Shown: positions 9,383 to 21,349, numbered from the stretch's first letter. The stretch is 64,000 nt of DNA from Denticeps clupeoides (GCF_900700375.1 NW_021629815.1:62001-126000), one strand, 5' to 3'. The notes: generated from the sequence alone by a model not told the origin. Numbers and translations: made by a program.

Positions 9383-9562
9383 GCTTTTGTTTTTTTGTTT
9401 TGCACAAGGAGGCTTAAGAAGGTATTTTGGATTTGAGTGATTGCAAATTGTAACAAAGTATGCTGGTCTGGCTTTAAACTGGGCAGAAATGACATCATGT
9501 TTTCTGAGTACATTGACAAGTTGTTTTTCCAAATCTGTAAACAAAGACCAAAAAAAAAAGCA

Positions 9563-9635
9563 TGTTTCTGCCCGGTTTCGAACCGAGGACCTCTCGCGTG
9601 TAAAGCGAATGTGATGACCACTACACTACAGAAAC
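9563..9635 (-). tRNA. trnV: tRNA-Val (TAC)
   Basis: Unit 10; as 532..604. Confidence 0.95.
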
Positions 9636-9889
9636 TCACAAGCCCATTGTCTGTTGGAATCATGTTTACCAGGTGCTCCAAAATGTATCCTTGCCACACA
9701 ACGAATCTTGTTTAATTGTATGACCTTGTGCTAAGAATTTAATTTAATTGAAACAATGAACAATAAGCAAGTTACCTTTGTGGTTTATTTCATTTGGATA
9801 TTTTTCTTTAAGGACTGGATATCTGAGGCCCCAAACAAGTTTGATCTTGTTTTTACCAGTTCTATAGAGAACCTGTGCTTACATGTCAG

Positions 9890-9962
9890 GTTTCTGTGGT
9901 GTAGTGGTTATCACGTTCGCCTAACACGCGAAAGGTCCTCGGTTCGATACCGAGCAGAAACA
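9890..9962 (+). tRNA. trnV: tRNA-Val (AAC)
   Basis: Unit 10; gene as 861..933, with leader TTACATG, as in unit 13. Confidence 0.96.
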
Positions 9963-10281
9963 ATCCCTGTTTTTCTTTTGCATTATAATACTGACTCCCA
10001 GCAAAGCATCAAGCAGCTATGCAAGTGGCTGTCATTGCTTTGTTTCGTAAAACACAACACTGTCCATATTAATCCTGTAGAGTGCAATCAGTCTGCGCTC
10101 TGAAGTGATCTTAAATGAAACACAAAAGGTCAAGCAAACTAGTTTTGTTTTTTGAAATCCTCTGGGCATTTTTCTTTCTTTATTATAAAATGCAAAGCAT
10201 CCTAAACAATGCATATTATACAATGCAAAAACGTTGGGTCTTAGTTTGAGAATCTTTTTGAACGTATTGTGCCATATCCAA

Positions 10282-10354
10282 GTTTCTGTAGTGTAGTGGT
10301 TATCACGTTCGCCTCACACGCGAAAGGTCCTCGGTTCGAAACCGGGCAGAAACA
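10282..10354 (+). tRNA. trnV: tRNA-Val (CAC)
   Basis: Unit 11; as 279..351. Confidence 0.96.
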
Positions 10355-10534
10355 GCTTTTGTTTTTTTGTTTTGCACAAGGAGGCTTAAGAAGGTATTTT
10401 GGATTTGAGTGATTGCAAATTGTAACAAAGTATGCTGGTCTGGCTTTAAACTGGGCAGAAATGACATCATGTTTTCTGAGTACATTGACAAGTTGTTTTT
10501 CCAAAACTGTAAACAAAGACCAAAAAAAAAAGCA

Positions 10535-10607
10535 TGTTTCTGCCCGGTTTCGAACCGAGGACCTCTCGCGTGTAAAGCGAATGTGATGACCACTACACTA
10601 CAGAAAC
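10535..10607 (-). tRNA. trnV: tRNA-Val (TAC)
   Basis: Unit 11; as 532..604. Confidence 0.95.
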
Positions 10608-10861
10608 TCACAAGCCCATTGTCTGTTGGAATCACGTTTACCAGGTGCTCCAAAATGTATCCTTGCCACACAACGAATCTTGTTTAATTGTATGACCTTG
10701 TGCTAAGAATTTAATTTAATTGAAACAATGAACAATAAGCAAGTTACCTTTGTGGTTTATTTCATTTGGATATTTTTCTTTAAGGACTGGATATCTGAGG
10801 CCCCAAACAAGTTTGATCTTGTTTTTACCAGTTCTATAGAGAACCTGTGCTGTCATGTCAG

Positions 10862-10934
10862 GTTTCTGTGGTGTAGTGGTTATCACGTTCGCCTAACACG
10901 CGAAAGGTCCTCGGTTCGATACCGAGCAGAAACA
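10862..10934 (+). tRNA. trnV: tRNA-Val (AAC)
   Basis: Unit 11; as 861..933. Confidence 0.96.
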
Positions 10935-11253
10935 ATCCCTGTTTTTCTTTTGCATTATAATACTGACTCCCAGCAAAGCATCAAGCAGCTATGCAAGTGG
11001 CTGTCATTGCTTTGTTTCGTAAAACACAACACTGTCCATATTAATCCTGTAGAGTGCAATCAGTCTGCGCTCTGAAGTGATCTTAAATGAAACACAAAAG
11101 GTCAAGCAAACTAGTTTTGTTTTTTGAAATCCTCTGGGCATTTTTCTTTCTTTATTATAAAATGCAAAGCATCCTAAACAATGCATATTATACAATGCAA
11201 AAACGTTGGGTCTTAGTTTGAGAATCTTTTTGAACCTATTGTGCCATATCCAA

Positions 11254-11326
11254 GTTTCTGTAGTGTAGTGGTTATCACGTTCGCCTCACACGCGAAAGGT
11301 CCTCGGTTCGAAACCGGGCAGAAACA
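11254..11326 (+). tRNA. trnV: tRNA-Val (CAC)
   Basis: Unit 12; as 279..351. Confidence 0.96.
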
Positions 11327-11506
11327 GCTTTTGTTTTTTTGTTTTGCACAAGGAGGCTTAAGAAGGTATTTTGGATTTGAGTGATTGCAAATTGTAACAA
11401 AGTATGCTGGTCTGGCTTTAAACTGGGCAGAAATGACATCATGTTTTCTGAGTACATTGACAAGTTGTTTTTCCAAAACTGTAAACAAAGACCAAAAAAA
11501 AAACCA

Positions 11507-11579
11507 TGTTTCTGCCCGGTTTCGAACCGAGGACCTCTCGCGTGTAAAGCGAATGTGATGACCACTACACTACAGAAAC
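11507..11579 (-). tRNA. trnV: tRNA-Val (TAC)
   Basis: Unit 12; gene as 532..604. One base of the 3' trailer differs. Confidence 0.95.
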
Positions 11580-11832
11580 TCACAAGCCCATTGTCTGTTG
11601 GAATCACGTTTACCAGGTGCTCCAAAATGTATCCTTGCCACACAACGAATCTTGTTTAATTGTATGACCTTGTGCTAAGAATTTAATTAATTGAAACAAT
11701 GAACAATAAGCAAGTTACCTTTGTGGTTTATTTCATTTGGATATTTTTCTTTAAGGACTGGATATCTGAGGCCCCAAACAAGTTTGATCTTGTTTTTACC
11801 AGTTCTATAGAGAACCTGTGCTGTCATGTCAG

Positions 11833-11905
11833 GTTTCTGTGGTGTAGTGGTTATCACGTTCGCCTAACACGCGAAAGGTCCTCGGTTCGATACCGAGCAG
11901 AAACA
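11833..11905 (+). tRNA. trnV: tRNA-Val (AAC)
   Basis: Unit 12; as 861..933. Confidence 0.96.
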
Positions 11906-12224
11906 ATCCCTGTTTTTCCTTTGCATTATAATACTGACTCCCAGCAAAGCATCAAGCAGCTATGCAAGTGGCTGTCATTGCTTTGTTTCGTAAAACACAA
12001 CACTGTCCATATTAATCCTGTAGAGTGCAATCAGTCTGCGCTCTGAAGTGATCTTAAATGAAACACAAAAGGTCAAGCAAACTAGTTTTGTTTTTTGAAA
12101 TCCTCTGGGCATTTTTCTTTCTTTATTATAAAATGCAAAGCATCCTAAACAATGCATATTATACAATGCAAAAACGTTGGGTCTTAGTTTGAGAATCTTT
12201 TTGAACGTATTGTGCCATATCCAA

Positions 12225-12297
12225 GTTTCTGTAGTGTAGTGGTTATCACGTTCGCCTCACACGCGAAAGGTCCTCGGTTCGAAACCGGGCAGAAACA
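12225..12297 (+). tRNA. trnV: tRNA-Val (CAC)
   Basis: Unit 13; as 279..351. Confidence 0.96.
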
Positions 12298-12475
12298 GCT
12301 TTTGTTTTTTTGTTTTGCACAAGGAGGCTTAAGAAGGTATTTTGGATTTGAGTGATTGCAAATTGTAACAAAGTATGCTGGTCTGGCTTTAAACTGGGCA
12401 GAAATGACATCATGTTTTCTGAGTACATTGACAAGTTGTTTTTCCAAAACTGTAAACAAAGACCAAAAAAAAGCA

Positions 12476-12548
12476 TGTTTCTGCCCGGTTTCGAACCGAG
12501 GACCTCTCGCGTGTAAAGCGAATGTGATGACCACTACACTACAGAAAC
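12476..12548 (-). tRNA. trnV: tRNA-Val (TAC)
   Basis: Unit 13; gene as 532..604. The terminator run is two bases shorter than usual. Confidence 0.95.
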
Positions 12549-12802
12549 TCACAAGCCCATTGTCTGTTGGAATCACGTTTACCAGGTGCTCCAAAATGTA
12601 TCCTTGCCACACAACGAATCTTGTTTAATTGTATGACCTTGTGCTAAGAATTTAATTCAATTGAAACAATGAACAATAAGCAAGTTACCTTTGTGGTTTA
12701 TTTCATTTGGATATTTTTCTTTAAGGACTGGATATCTGAGGCCCCAAACAAGTTTGATCTTGTTTTTACCAGTTCTATAGAGAACCTGTGCTTACATGTC
12801 AG

Positions 12803-12875
12803 GTTTCTGTGGTGTAGTGGTTATCACGTTCGCCTAACACGCGAAAGGTCCTCGGTTCGATACCGAGCAGAAACA
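12803..12875 (+). tRNA. trnV: tRNA-Val (AAC)
   Basis: Unit 13; gene as 861..933, with leader TTACATG. Confidence 0.96.
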
Positions 12876-13012
12876 ATCCCTGTTTTTCTTTTGCATTATA
12901 ATACTGACTCCCAGCAAAGCATCAAGCAGCTATGCAAGTGGCTGTCATTGCTTTGTTTCGTAAAACACAACACTGTCCATATTAATCCTGTAGAGTGCAA
13001 TCAGTCTGCGCT

Positions 13013-13240
13013 CTGAAGTGATCTTAAATGAAACACAAAAGGTCAAGCAAACTAGTTTTGTTTTTTGAAATCCTCTGGGCATTTTTCTTTCTTTATTATA
13101 AAATGCAAAGCATTCTAAACAATGCATATTATACAGTGATCTTAAATGAAACACAAAAGGTCAAGCAAACTAGATTTGTTTATTTAAATTTTCTGGGCAT
13201 TTTTCTTTCTTTATTATACAATGCAAAGCATCCTAAACAA
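13013..13240. repeat. local duplication of the AAC-to-CAC spacer
   Basis: The spacer part starting AGTGATCTTAAATG occurs twice, at about 13017 and 13135, about 118 bp apart. The second copy carries the A/T-rich variant also seen at 9137..9240. No gene is involved. It looks like the product of unequal exchange. Confidence 0.8.
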
Positions 13241-13312
13241 TGCATATTACACAATGCAAAAACGTTGGGTCTTAGTTTGAGAATCTTTTTGAACCTATTG
13301 TGCCATATCCAA

Positions 13313-13385
13313 GTTTCTGTAGTGTAGTGGTTATCACGTTCGCCTCACACGCGAAAGGTCCTCGGTTCGAAACCGGGCAGAAACA
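13313..13385 (+). tRNA. trnV: tRNA-Val (CAC)
   Basis: Unit 14; as 279..351. Confidence 0.96.
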
Positions 13386-13565
13386 GCTTTTGTTTTTTTG
13401 TTTTGCACAAGGAGGCTTAAGAAGGTATTTTGGATTTGAGTGATTGCAAATTGTAACAAAGTATGCTGGTCTGGCTTTAAACTGGGCAGAAATGACATCA
13501 TGTTTTCTGAGTACATTGACAAGTTGTTTTTCCAAATCTGTAAACAAAGACCAAAAAAAAAAGCA

Positions 13566-13638
13566 TGTTTCTGCCCGGTTTCGAACCGAGGACCTCTCGC
13601 GTGTAAAGCGAATGTGATGACCACTACACTACAGAAAC
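13566..13638 (-). tRNA. trnV: tRNA-Val (TAC)
   Basis: Unit 14; as 532..604. Confidence 0.95.
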
Positions 13639-13892
13639 TCACAAGCCCATTGTCTGTTGGAATCATGTTTACCAGGTGCTCCAAAATGTATCCTTGCCAC
13701 ACAACGAATCTTGTTTAATTGTATGATCTTGTGCTAAGAATTTAATTTAATTGAAACAATGAACAATAAGCAAGTTACCTTTGTGGTTTATTTCATTTGG
13801 ATATTTTTCTTTAAGGACTGGATATCTGAGGCCCCAAACAAGTTTGATCTTGTTTTTACCAGTTCTATAGAGAACCTGTGCTGTCATGTCAG

Positions 13893-13965
13893 GTTTCTGT
13901 GGTGTAGTGGTTATCACGTTCGCCTAACACGCGAAAGGTCCTCGGTTCGATACCGAGCAGAAACA
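13893..13965 (+). tRNA. trnV: tRNA-Val (AAC)
   Basis: Unit 14; as 861..933. Confidence 0.96.
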
Positions 13966-14284
13966 ATCCCTGTTTTTCTTTTGCATTATAATACTGACTC
14001 CCAGCAAAGCATCAAGCAGCTATGCAAGTGGCTGTCATTGCTTTGTTTCGTAAAACACAACACTGTCCATATTAATCCTGTAGAGTGCAATCAGTCTGCG
14101 CTCTGAAGTGATCTTAAATGAAACACAAAAGGTCAAGCAAACTAGTTTTGTTTTTTGAAATCCTCTGGGCATTTTTCTTTCTTTATTATAAAATGCAAAG
14201 CATCCTAAACAATGCATATTATACAATGCAAAAACGTTGGGTCTTAGTTTGAGAATCTTTTTGAACGTATTGTGCCATATCCAA

Positions 14285-14357
14285 GTTTCTGTAGTGTAGT
14301 GGTTATCACGTTCGCCTCACACGCGAAAGGTCCTCGGTTCGAAACCGGGCAGAAACA
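14285..14357 (+). tRNA. trnV: tRNA-Val (CAC)
   Basis: Unit 15; as 279..351. Confidence 0.96.
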
Positions 14358-14537
14358 GCTTTTGTTTTTTTGTTTTGCACAAGGAGGCTTAAGAAGGTAT
14401 TTTGGATTTGAGTGATTGCAAATTGTAACAAAGTATGCTGGTCTGGCTTTAAACTGGGCAGAAATGACATCATGTTTTCTGAGTACATTGACAAGTTGTT
14501 TTTCCAAAACTGTAAACAAAGACCAAAAAAAAAAGCA

Positions 14538-14610
14538 TGTTTCTGCCCGGTTTCGAACCGAGGACCTCTCTCGTGTAAAGCGAATGTGATGACCACTACA
14601 CTACAGAAAC
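14538..14610 (-). tRNA. trnV: tRNA-Val (TAC), anticodon-stem variant
   Basis: Unit 15. The 3' anticodon stem reads GAGAG, leaving a G30-A40 mismatch. The T arm is intact. Confidence 0.85.
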
Positions 14611-14864
14611 TCACAAGCCCATTGTCTGTTGGAATCACGTTTACCAGGTGCTCCAAAATGTATCCTTGCCACACAACGAATCTTGTTTAATTGTATGACC
14701 TTGTGCTAAGAATTTAATTTAATTGAAACAATGAACAATAAGCAAGTTACCTTTGTGGTTTATTTCATTTGGATATTTTTCTTTAAGGACTGGATATCTG
14801 AGGCCCCAAACAAGTTTGATCTTGTTTTTACCAGTTCTATAGAGAACCTGTGCTGTCATGTCAG

Positions 14865-14937
14865 GTTTCTGTGGTGTAGTGGTTATCACGTTCGCCTAAC
14901 ACGCGAAAGGTCCTCGGTTCGATACCGAGCAGAAACA
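14865..14937 (+). tRNA. trnV: tRNA-Val (AAC)
   Basis: Unit 15; as 861..933. Confidence 0.96.
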
Positions 14938-15256
14938 ATCCCTGTTTTTCTTTTGCATTATAATACTGACTCCCAGCAAAGCATCAAGCAGCTATGCAAG
15001 TGGCTGTCATTGCTTTGTTTCGTAAAACACAACACTGTCCATATTAATCCTGTAGAGTGCAATCAGTCTGCGCTCTGAAGTGATCTTAAATGAAACACAA
15101 AAGGTCAAGCAAACTAGTTTTGTTTTTTGAAATCCTCTGGGCATTTTTCTTTCTTTATTATAAAATGCAAAGCATCCTAAACAATGCATATTATACAATG
15201 CAAAAACGTTGGGTCTTAGTTTGAGAATCTTTTTGAACCTATTGTGCCATATCCAA

Positions 15257-15329
15257 GTTTCTGTAGTGTAGTGGTTATCACGTTCGCCTCACACGCGAAA
15301 GGTCCTCGGTTCGAAACCGGGCAGAAACA
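15257..15329 (+). tRNA. trnV: tRNA-Val (CAC)
   Basis: Unit 16; as 279..351. Confidence 0.96.
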
Positions 15330-15509
15330 GCTTTTGTTTTTTTGTTTTGCACAAGGAGGCTTAAGAAGGTATTTTGGATTTGAGTGATTGCAAATTGTAA
15401 CAAAGTATGCTGGTCTGGCTTTAAACTGGGCAGAAATGACATCATGTTTTCTGAGTACATTGACAAGTTGTTTTTCCAAAACTGTAAACAAAGACCAAAA
15501 AAAAAAGCA

Positions 15510-15582
15510 TGTTTCTGCCCGGTTTCGAACCGAGGACCTCTCGCGTGTAAAGCGAATGTGATGACCACTACACTACAGAAAC
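15510..15582 (-). tRNA. trnV: tRNA-Val (TAC)
   Basis: Unit 16; as 532..604. Confidence 0.95.
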
Positions 15583-15836
15583 TCACAAGCCTATTGTCTG
15601 TTGGAATCATGTTTACCAGGTGCTCCAAAATGTATCCTTGCCACACAACGAATTTTGTTTAATTGTATGACCTTGTGCTAAGAATTTAATTCAATTGAAA
15701 CAATGAACAATAAGCAAGTTTCCTTTGTGGTTTATTTCATTTGGATATTTTTCTTTAAGGACTGGATATCTGAGGCCCCAAACAAGTTTGATCTTGTTTT
15801 TACCAGTTCTATAGAGAACCTGTGCTGACATGTCAG

Positions 15837-15909
15837 GTTTCTGTGGTGTAGTGGTTATCACGTTCGCCTAACACGCGAAAGGTCCTCGGTTTGATACTGA
15901 GCAGAAACA
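15837..15909 (+). tRNA. trnV: tRNA-Val (AAC), T-arm variant
   Basis: Unit 16. The T loop reads TTTGATA (C56 lost, as at 5724) and the T stem CTGAG, a G-T wobble. The B box is weakened. Confidence 0.8.
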
Positions 15910-16229
15910 ATCCATGTTTTTCTTTTGCATTATAATACTGACTCCCAGCAAAGCATCAAGCAGCTATGCAAGTGGCTGTCATTGCTTTGTTTCGTAAAAC
16001 ACAACACTGTCCATATTAATCCTGTAGAGTGCAATCAGTCTGCGCTCTGAAGTGATCTTAAATGAAACACAAAAGGTCAAGCAAACTAGTTTTGTTTTTT
16101 GAAATCCTCTGGGCATTTTTCTTTCTTTATTATAAAATGCAAAGCATCCTAAACAATGCATATTATACAATGCAAAAACGTTGGGTCTTAGTTTGAGAAT
16201 CTTTTTGAACCGTATTGTGCCATATCCAA

Positions 16230-16302
16230 GTTTCTGTAGTGTAGTGGTTATCACGTTCGCCTCACACGCGAAAGGTCCTCGGTTCGAAACCGGGCAGAAA
16301 CA
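16230..16302 (+). tRNA. trnV: tRNA-Val (CAC)
   Basis: Unit 17; as 279..351. Confidence 0.96.
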
Positions 16303-16482
16303 GCTTTTGTTTTTTTGTTTTGCACAAGGAGGCTTAAGAAGGTATTTTGGATTTGAGTGATTGCAAATTGTAACAAAGTATGCTGGTCTGGCTTTAAACT
16401 GGGCAGAAATGACATCATGTTTTCTGAGTACATTGACAAGTTGTTTTTCCAAAACTGTAAACAAAGACCAAAAAAAAAAGCA

Positions 16483-16555
16483 TGTTTCTGCCCGGTTTCG
16501 AACCGAGGACCTCTCGCGTGTAAAGCGAATGTGATGACCACTACACTACAGAAAC
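16483..16555 (-). tRNA. trnV: tRNA-Val (TAC)
   Basis: Unit 17; as 532..604. Confidence 0.95.
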
Positions 16556-16810
16556 TCACAAGCCCATTGTCTGTTGGAATCATGTTTACCAGGTGCTCCA
16601 AAATGTATCCTTGCCACACAACGAATTTTGTTTAATTGTATGACCTTGTGCTAAGAATTTAATTCAATTGAAACAATGAACAATAAGCAAGTTTCCTTTG
16701 TGGTTTATTTCATTTGGATATTTTTCTTTAAGGACTGGATATCTGAGGCCCCAAACAAGTTTGATCTTGTTTTTACCAGTTCTATAGAGAACCTGTGCTG
16801 TACATGTCAG

Positions 16811-16883
16811 GTTTCTGTGGTGTAGTGGTTATCACGTTCGCCTAACACGCGAAAGGTCCTCGGTTCGATACCGAGCAGAAACA
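16811..16883 (+). tRNA. trnV: tRNA-Val (AAC)
   Basis: Unit 17; gene as 861..933, with leader TGTACATG. Confidence 0.96.
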
Positions 16884-17202
16884 ATCCCTGTTTTTCTTTT
16901 GCATTATAAAACTGACTCCCAGCAAAGCATCAAGCAGCTATGCAAGTGGCTGTCATTGCTTTGTTTCGTAAAACACAACACTGTCCATATTAATCCTGTA
17001 GAGTGCAATCAGTCTGCGCTCTGAAGTGATCTTAAATGAAACACAAAAGGTCAAGCAAACTAGTTTTGTTTTTTGAAATCCTCTGGGCATTTTTCTTTCT
17101 TTATTATAAAATGCAAAGCATCCTAAACAATGCATATTATACAATGCAAAAACGTTGGGTCTTAGTTTGAGAATCTTTTTGAACGTATTGTGCCATATCC
17201 AA

Positions 17203-17275
17203 GTTTCTGTAGTGTAGTGGTTATCACGTTCGCCTCACACGCGAAAGGTCCTCGGTTCGAAACCGGGCAGAAACA
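17203..17275 (+). tRNA. trnV: tRNA-Val (CAC)
   Basis: Unit 18; as 279..351. Confidence 0.96.
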
Positions 17276-17455
17276 GCTTTTGTTTTTTTGTTTTGCACAA
17301 GGAGGCTTAAGAAGGTATTTTGGATTTGAGTGATTGCAAATTTTAACAAAGTATGCTGGTCTGGCTTTAAACTGGGCAGAAATGACATCATGTTTTCTGA
17401 GTACATTGACAAGTTGTTTTTCCAAAACTGTAAACAAAGACCAAAAAAAAAAGCA

Positions 17456-17528
17456 TGTTTCTGCCCGGTTTCGGACCGAGGACCTCTCGCGTGTAAAGCG
17501 AATGTGATGACCACTACACTACAGAAAC
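17456..17528 (-). tRNA. trnV: tRNA-Val (TAC), T-loop variant
   Basis: Unit 18. T55 is C (loop TCCGAAA), removing the base normally made pseudouridine and altering the B box. Also seen at 26212, 33991 and 46629. Confidence 0.82.
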
Positions 17529-17785
17529 TCACAAGCCCATTGTCTGTTGGAATCACATTTACCAGGTGCTCGAAAAAATGTATCCTTGCCACACAACGAA
17601 TCTTGTTTAATTGAATGACCTTGTGCTAAGAATTTAATTCATTTGAAACAATGAACAATAAGCAAGTTACCTTTGTGGTTTATTTCATTTGGATATTTTT
17701 CTTTAAGGACTGGATATCTGAGGCCCCAAACAAGTTTGATCTTGTTTTTACCAGTTCTATAGAGAACCTGTGCTGTACATGTCAG

Positions 17786-17858
17786 GTTTCTGTGGTGTAG
17801 TGGTTATCACGTTCGCCTAACACGCGAAAGGTCCTCGGTTCGATACCGAGCAGAAACA
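17786..17858 (+). tRNA. trnV: tRNA-Val (AAC)
   Basis: Unit 18; gene as 861..933, with leader TGTACATG. Confidence 0.96.
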
Positions 17859-18178
17859 ATCCCTGTTTTTCTTTTGCATTATAATACTGACTCCCAGCAA
17901 AGCATCAAGCAGCTATGCAAGTGGCTGTCATTGCTTTGTTTCGTAAAACACAACACTGTCCATATTAATCCTGTAGAGTGCAATCAGTCTGCGCTCTGAA
18001 GTGATCTTAAATGAAACACAAAAGGTCAAGCAAACTAGTTTTGTTTTTTGAAATTCCTCTGGGCATTTTTCTTTCTTTATTATAAAATGCAAAGCATCCT
18101 AAACAATGCATATTATACAATGCAAAAACGTTGGGTCTTAGTTTGAGAATCTTTTTGAACGTATTGTGCCATATCCAA

Positions 18179-18251
18179 GTTTCTGTAGTGTAGTGGTTAT
18201 CACGTTCGCCTCACACGCGAAAGGTCCTCGGTTCGAAACCGGGCAGAAACA
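18179..18251 (+). tRNA. trnV: tRNA-Val (CAC)
   Basis: Unit 19; as 279..351. Confidence 0.96.
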
Positions 18252-18431
18252 GCTTTTGTTTTTTTGTTTTGCACAAGGAGGCTTAAGAAGGTATTTTGGA
18301 TTTGAGTGATTGCAAATTGTAACAAAGTATGCTGGTCTGGCTTTAAACTGGGCAGAAATGACATCATGTTTTCTGAGTACATTGACAAGTTGTTTTTCCA
18401 AAACTGTAAACAAAGACCAAAAAAAAAAGCA

Positions 18432-18504
18432 TGTTTCTGCCCGGTTTCGAACCGAGGACCTCTCGCGTGTAAAGCGAATGTGATGACCACTACACTACAG
18501 AAAC
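18432..18504 (-). tRNA. trnV: tRNA-Val (TAC)
   Basis: Unit 19; as 532..604. Confidence 0.95.
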
Positions 18505-18757
18505 TCACAAGCCCATTGTCTGTTGGAATCACGTTTACCAGGTGCTCCAAAATGTATCCTTGCCACACAACGAATCTTGTTTAATTGTATGACCTTGTGC
18601 TAAGAATTTAATTCAATTGAAACAATGAACAATAAGCAAGTTCCTTTGTGGTTTATTTCATTTGGATATTTTTCTTTAAGGACTGGATATCTGAGGCCCC
18701 AAACAAGTTTGATCTTGTTTTTACCAGTTCTATAGAGAACCTGTGCTGTCATGTCAG

Positions 18758-18830
18758 GTTTCTGTGGTGTAGTGGTTATCACGTTCGCCTAACACGCGAA
18801 AGGTCCTCGGTTCGATACCGAGCAGAAACA
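18758..18830 (+). tRNA. trnV: tRNA-Val (AAC)
   Basis: Unit 19; as 861..933. Confidence 0.96.
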
Positions 18831-19149
18831 ATCCCTGTTTTTCTTTTGCATTATAATACTGACTCCCAGCAAAGCATCAAGCAGCTATGCAAGTGGCTGT
18901 CATTGCTTTGTTTCGTAAAACACAACACTGTCCATATTAATCCTGTAGAGTGCAATCAGTCTGCGCTCTGAAGTGATCTTAAATGAAACACAAAAGGTCA
19001 AGCAAACTAGTTTTGTTTTTTGAAATCCTCTGGGCATTTTTCTTTCTTTATTATAAAATGCAAAGCATCCTAAACAATGCATATTATACAATGCAAAAAC
19101 GTTGGGTCTTAGTTTGAGAATCTTTTTGAACGTATTGTGCCATATCCAA

Positions 19150-19222
19150 GTTTCTGTAGTGTAGTGGTTATCACGTTCGCCTCACACGCGAAAGGTCCTC
19201 GGTTCGAAACCGGGCAGAAACA
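19150..19222 (+). tRNA. trnV: tRNA-Val (CAC)
   Basis: Unit 20; as 279..351. Confidence 0.96.
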
Positions 19223-19403
19223 GCTTTTGTTTTTTTGTTTTGCACAAGGAGGCTTAAGAAGGTATTTTGGATTTGAGTGATTGCAAATTGTAACAAAGTA
19301 TGCTGGTCTGGCTTTAAACTGGGCAGAAATGACATCATGTTTTCTGAGTACATTGACAAGTTGTTTTTCCAAAACTGTAAACAAAGACCAAAAAAAAAAA
19401 GCA

Positions 19404-19476
19404 TGTTTCTGCCCGGTTTCGAACCGAGGACCTCTCGCGTGTAAAGCGAATGTGATGACCACTACACTACAGAAAC
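19404..19476 (-). tRNA. trnV: tRNA-Val (TAC)
   Basis: Unit 20; gene as 532..604. The terminator run is one base longer. Confidence 0.95.
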
Positions 19477-19730
19477 TCACAAGCCCATTGTCTGTTGGAA
19501 TCACGTTTACCAGGTGCTCCAAAATGTATCCTTGCCACACAACGAATCTTGTTTAATTGTATGACCTTGTGCTAAGAATTTAATTCAATTGAAACAATGA
19601 ACAATAAGCAAGTTTCCTTTGTGGTTTATTTCATTTGGATATTTTTCTTTAAGGACTGGATATCTGAGGCCCCAAACAAGTTTGATCTTGTTTTTACCAG
19701 TTCTATAGAGAACCTGTGCTGTCATGTCAG

Positions 19731-19803
19731 GTTTCTGTGGTGTAGTGGTTATCACGTTCGCCTAACACGCGAAAGGTCCTCGGTTCGATACCGAGCAGAA
19801 ACA
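19731..19803 (+). tRNA. trnV: tRNA-Val (AAC)
   Basis: Unit 20; as 861..933. Confidence 0.96.
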
Positions 19804-20122
19804 ATCCCTGTTTTTCTTTTGCATTATAATACTGACTCCCAGCAAAGCATCAAGCAGCTATGCAAGTGGCTGTCATTGCTTTGTTTCGTAAAACACAACA
19901 CTGTCCATATTAATCCTGTAGAGTGCAATCAGTCTGCGCTCTGAAGTGATCTTAAATGAAACACAAAAGGTCAAGCAAACTAGTTTTGTTTTTTGAAATC
20001 CTCTGGGCATTTTTCTTTCTTTATTATAAAATGCAAAGCATCCTAAACAATGCATATTATACAATGCAAAAACGTTGGGTCTTAGTTTGAGAATCTTTTT
20101 GAACGTATTGTGCCATATCCAA

Positions 20123-20195
20123 GTTTCTGTAGTGTAGTGGTTATCACGTTCGCCTCACACGCGAAAGGTCCTCGGTTCGAAACCGGGCAGAAACA
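20123..20195 (+). tRNA. trnV: tRNA-Val (CAC)
   Basis: Unit 21; as 279..351. Confidence 0.96.
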
Positions 20196-20375
20196 GCTTT
20201 TGTTTTTTTGTTTTGCACAAGGAGGCTTAAGAAGGTATTTTGGATTTGAGTGATTGCAAATTGTAACAAAGTATGCTGGTCTGGCTTTAAACTGGGCAGA
20301 AATGACATCATGTTTTCTGAGTACATTGACAAGTTGTTTTTCCAAAACTGTAAACAAAGACCAAAAAAAAAAGCA

Positions 20376-20448
20376 TGTTTCTGCCCGGTTTCGAACCGAG
20401 GACCTCTCGCGTGTAAAGCGAATGTGATGACCACTACACTACAGAAAC
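20376..20448 (-). tRNA. trnV: tRNA-Val (TAC)
   Basis: Unit 21; as 532..604. Confidence 0.95.
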
Positions 20449-20703
20449 TCACAAGCCCATTGTCTGTTGGAATCACGTTTACCAGGTGCTCCAAAATGTA
20501 TCCTTGCCACACAACGAATCTTGTTTAATTGTATGACCTTGTGCTAAGAATTTAATTTAATTGAAACAATGAACAATAAGCAAGTTACCTTTGTGGTTTA
20601 TTTCATTTGGATATTTTTCTTTAAGGACTGGATATCTGAGGCCCCAAACAAGTTTGATCTTGTTTTTACCAGTTCTATAGAGAACCTGTGCTGTACATGT
20701 CAG

Positions 20704-20776
20704 GTTTCTGTGGTGTAGTGGTTATCTCGTTCGCCTAACACGCGAAAGGTCCTCGGTTCGATACCGAGCAGAAACA
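20704..20776 (+). tRNA. trnV: tRNA-Val (AAC), D-stem variant
   Basis: Unit 21. The D stem reads TCTC instead of TCAC, leaving one T-T mismatch. The rest is as 861..933. Confidence 0.88.
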
Positions 20777-21096
20777 ATCCCTGTTTTTCTTTTGCATTAT
20801 AATACTGACTCCCAGCAAAGCATCAAGCAGCTATGCAAGTGGCTGTCATTGCTTTGTTTCGTAAAACACAACACTGTCCATATTAATCCTGTAGAGTGCA
20901 ATCAGTCTGCGCTCTGAAGTGATCTTAAATGAAACACAAAAGGTCAAGCAAACTAGTTTTGTTTTTTGAAATCCTCTGGGCATTTTTCTTTCTTTATTAT
21001 AAAATGCAAAGCATTCTAAACAATGCATATTATACAATGCAAAAACGTTGGGTCTTAGTTTGAGAATCTTTTTGAACCGTATTGTGCCATATCCAA

Positions 21097-21169
21097 GTTT
21101 CTGTAGTGTAGTGGTTATCACGTTCGCCTCACACGCGAAAGGTCCTCGGTTCGAAACCGGGCAGAAACA
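21097..21169 (+). tRNA. trnV: tRNA-Val (CAC)
   Basis: Unit 22; gene as 279..351. The terminator is an uninterrupted T run. Confidence 0.96.
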
Positions 21170-21349
21170 GCTTTTGTTTTTTTTTTTTGCACAAGGAGGC
21201 TTAAGAAGGTATTTTGGATTTGAGTGATTGCAAATTGTAACAAAGTATGCTGGTCTGGCTTTAAACTGGGCAGAAATGACATCATGTTTTCTGAGTACAT
21301 TGACAAGTTGTTTTTCCAAAACTGTAAACAAAGACCAAAAAAAAAAGCA

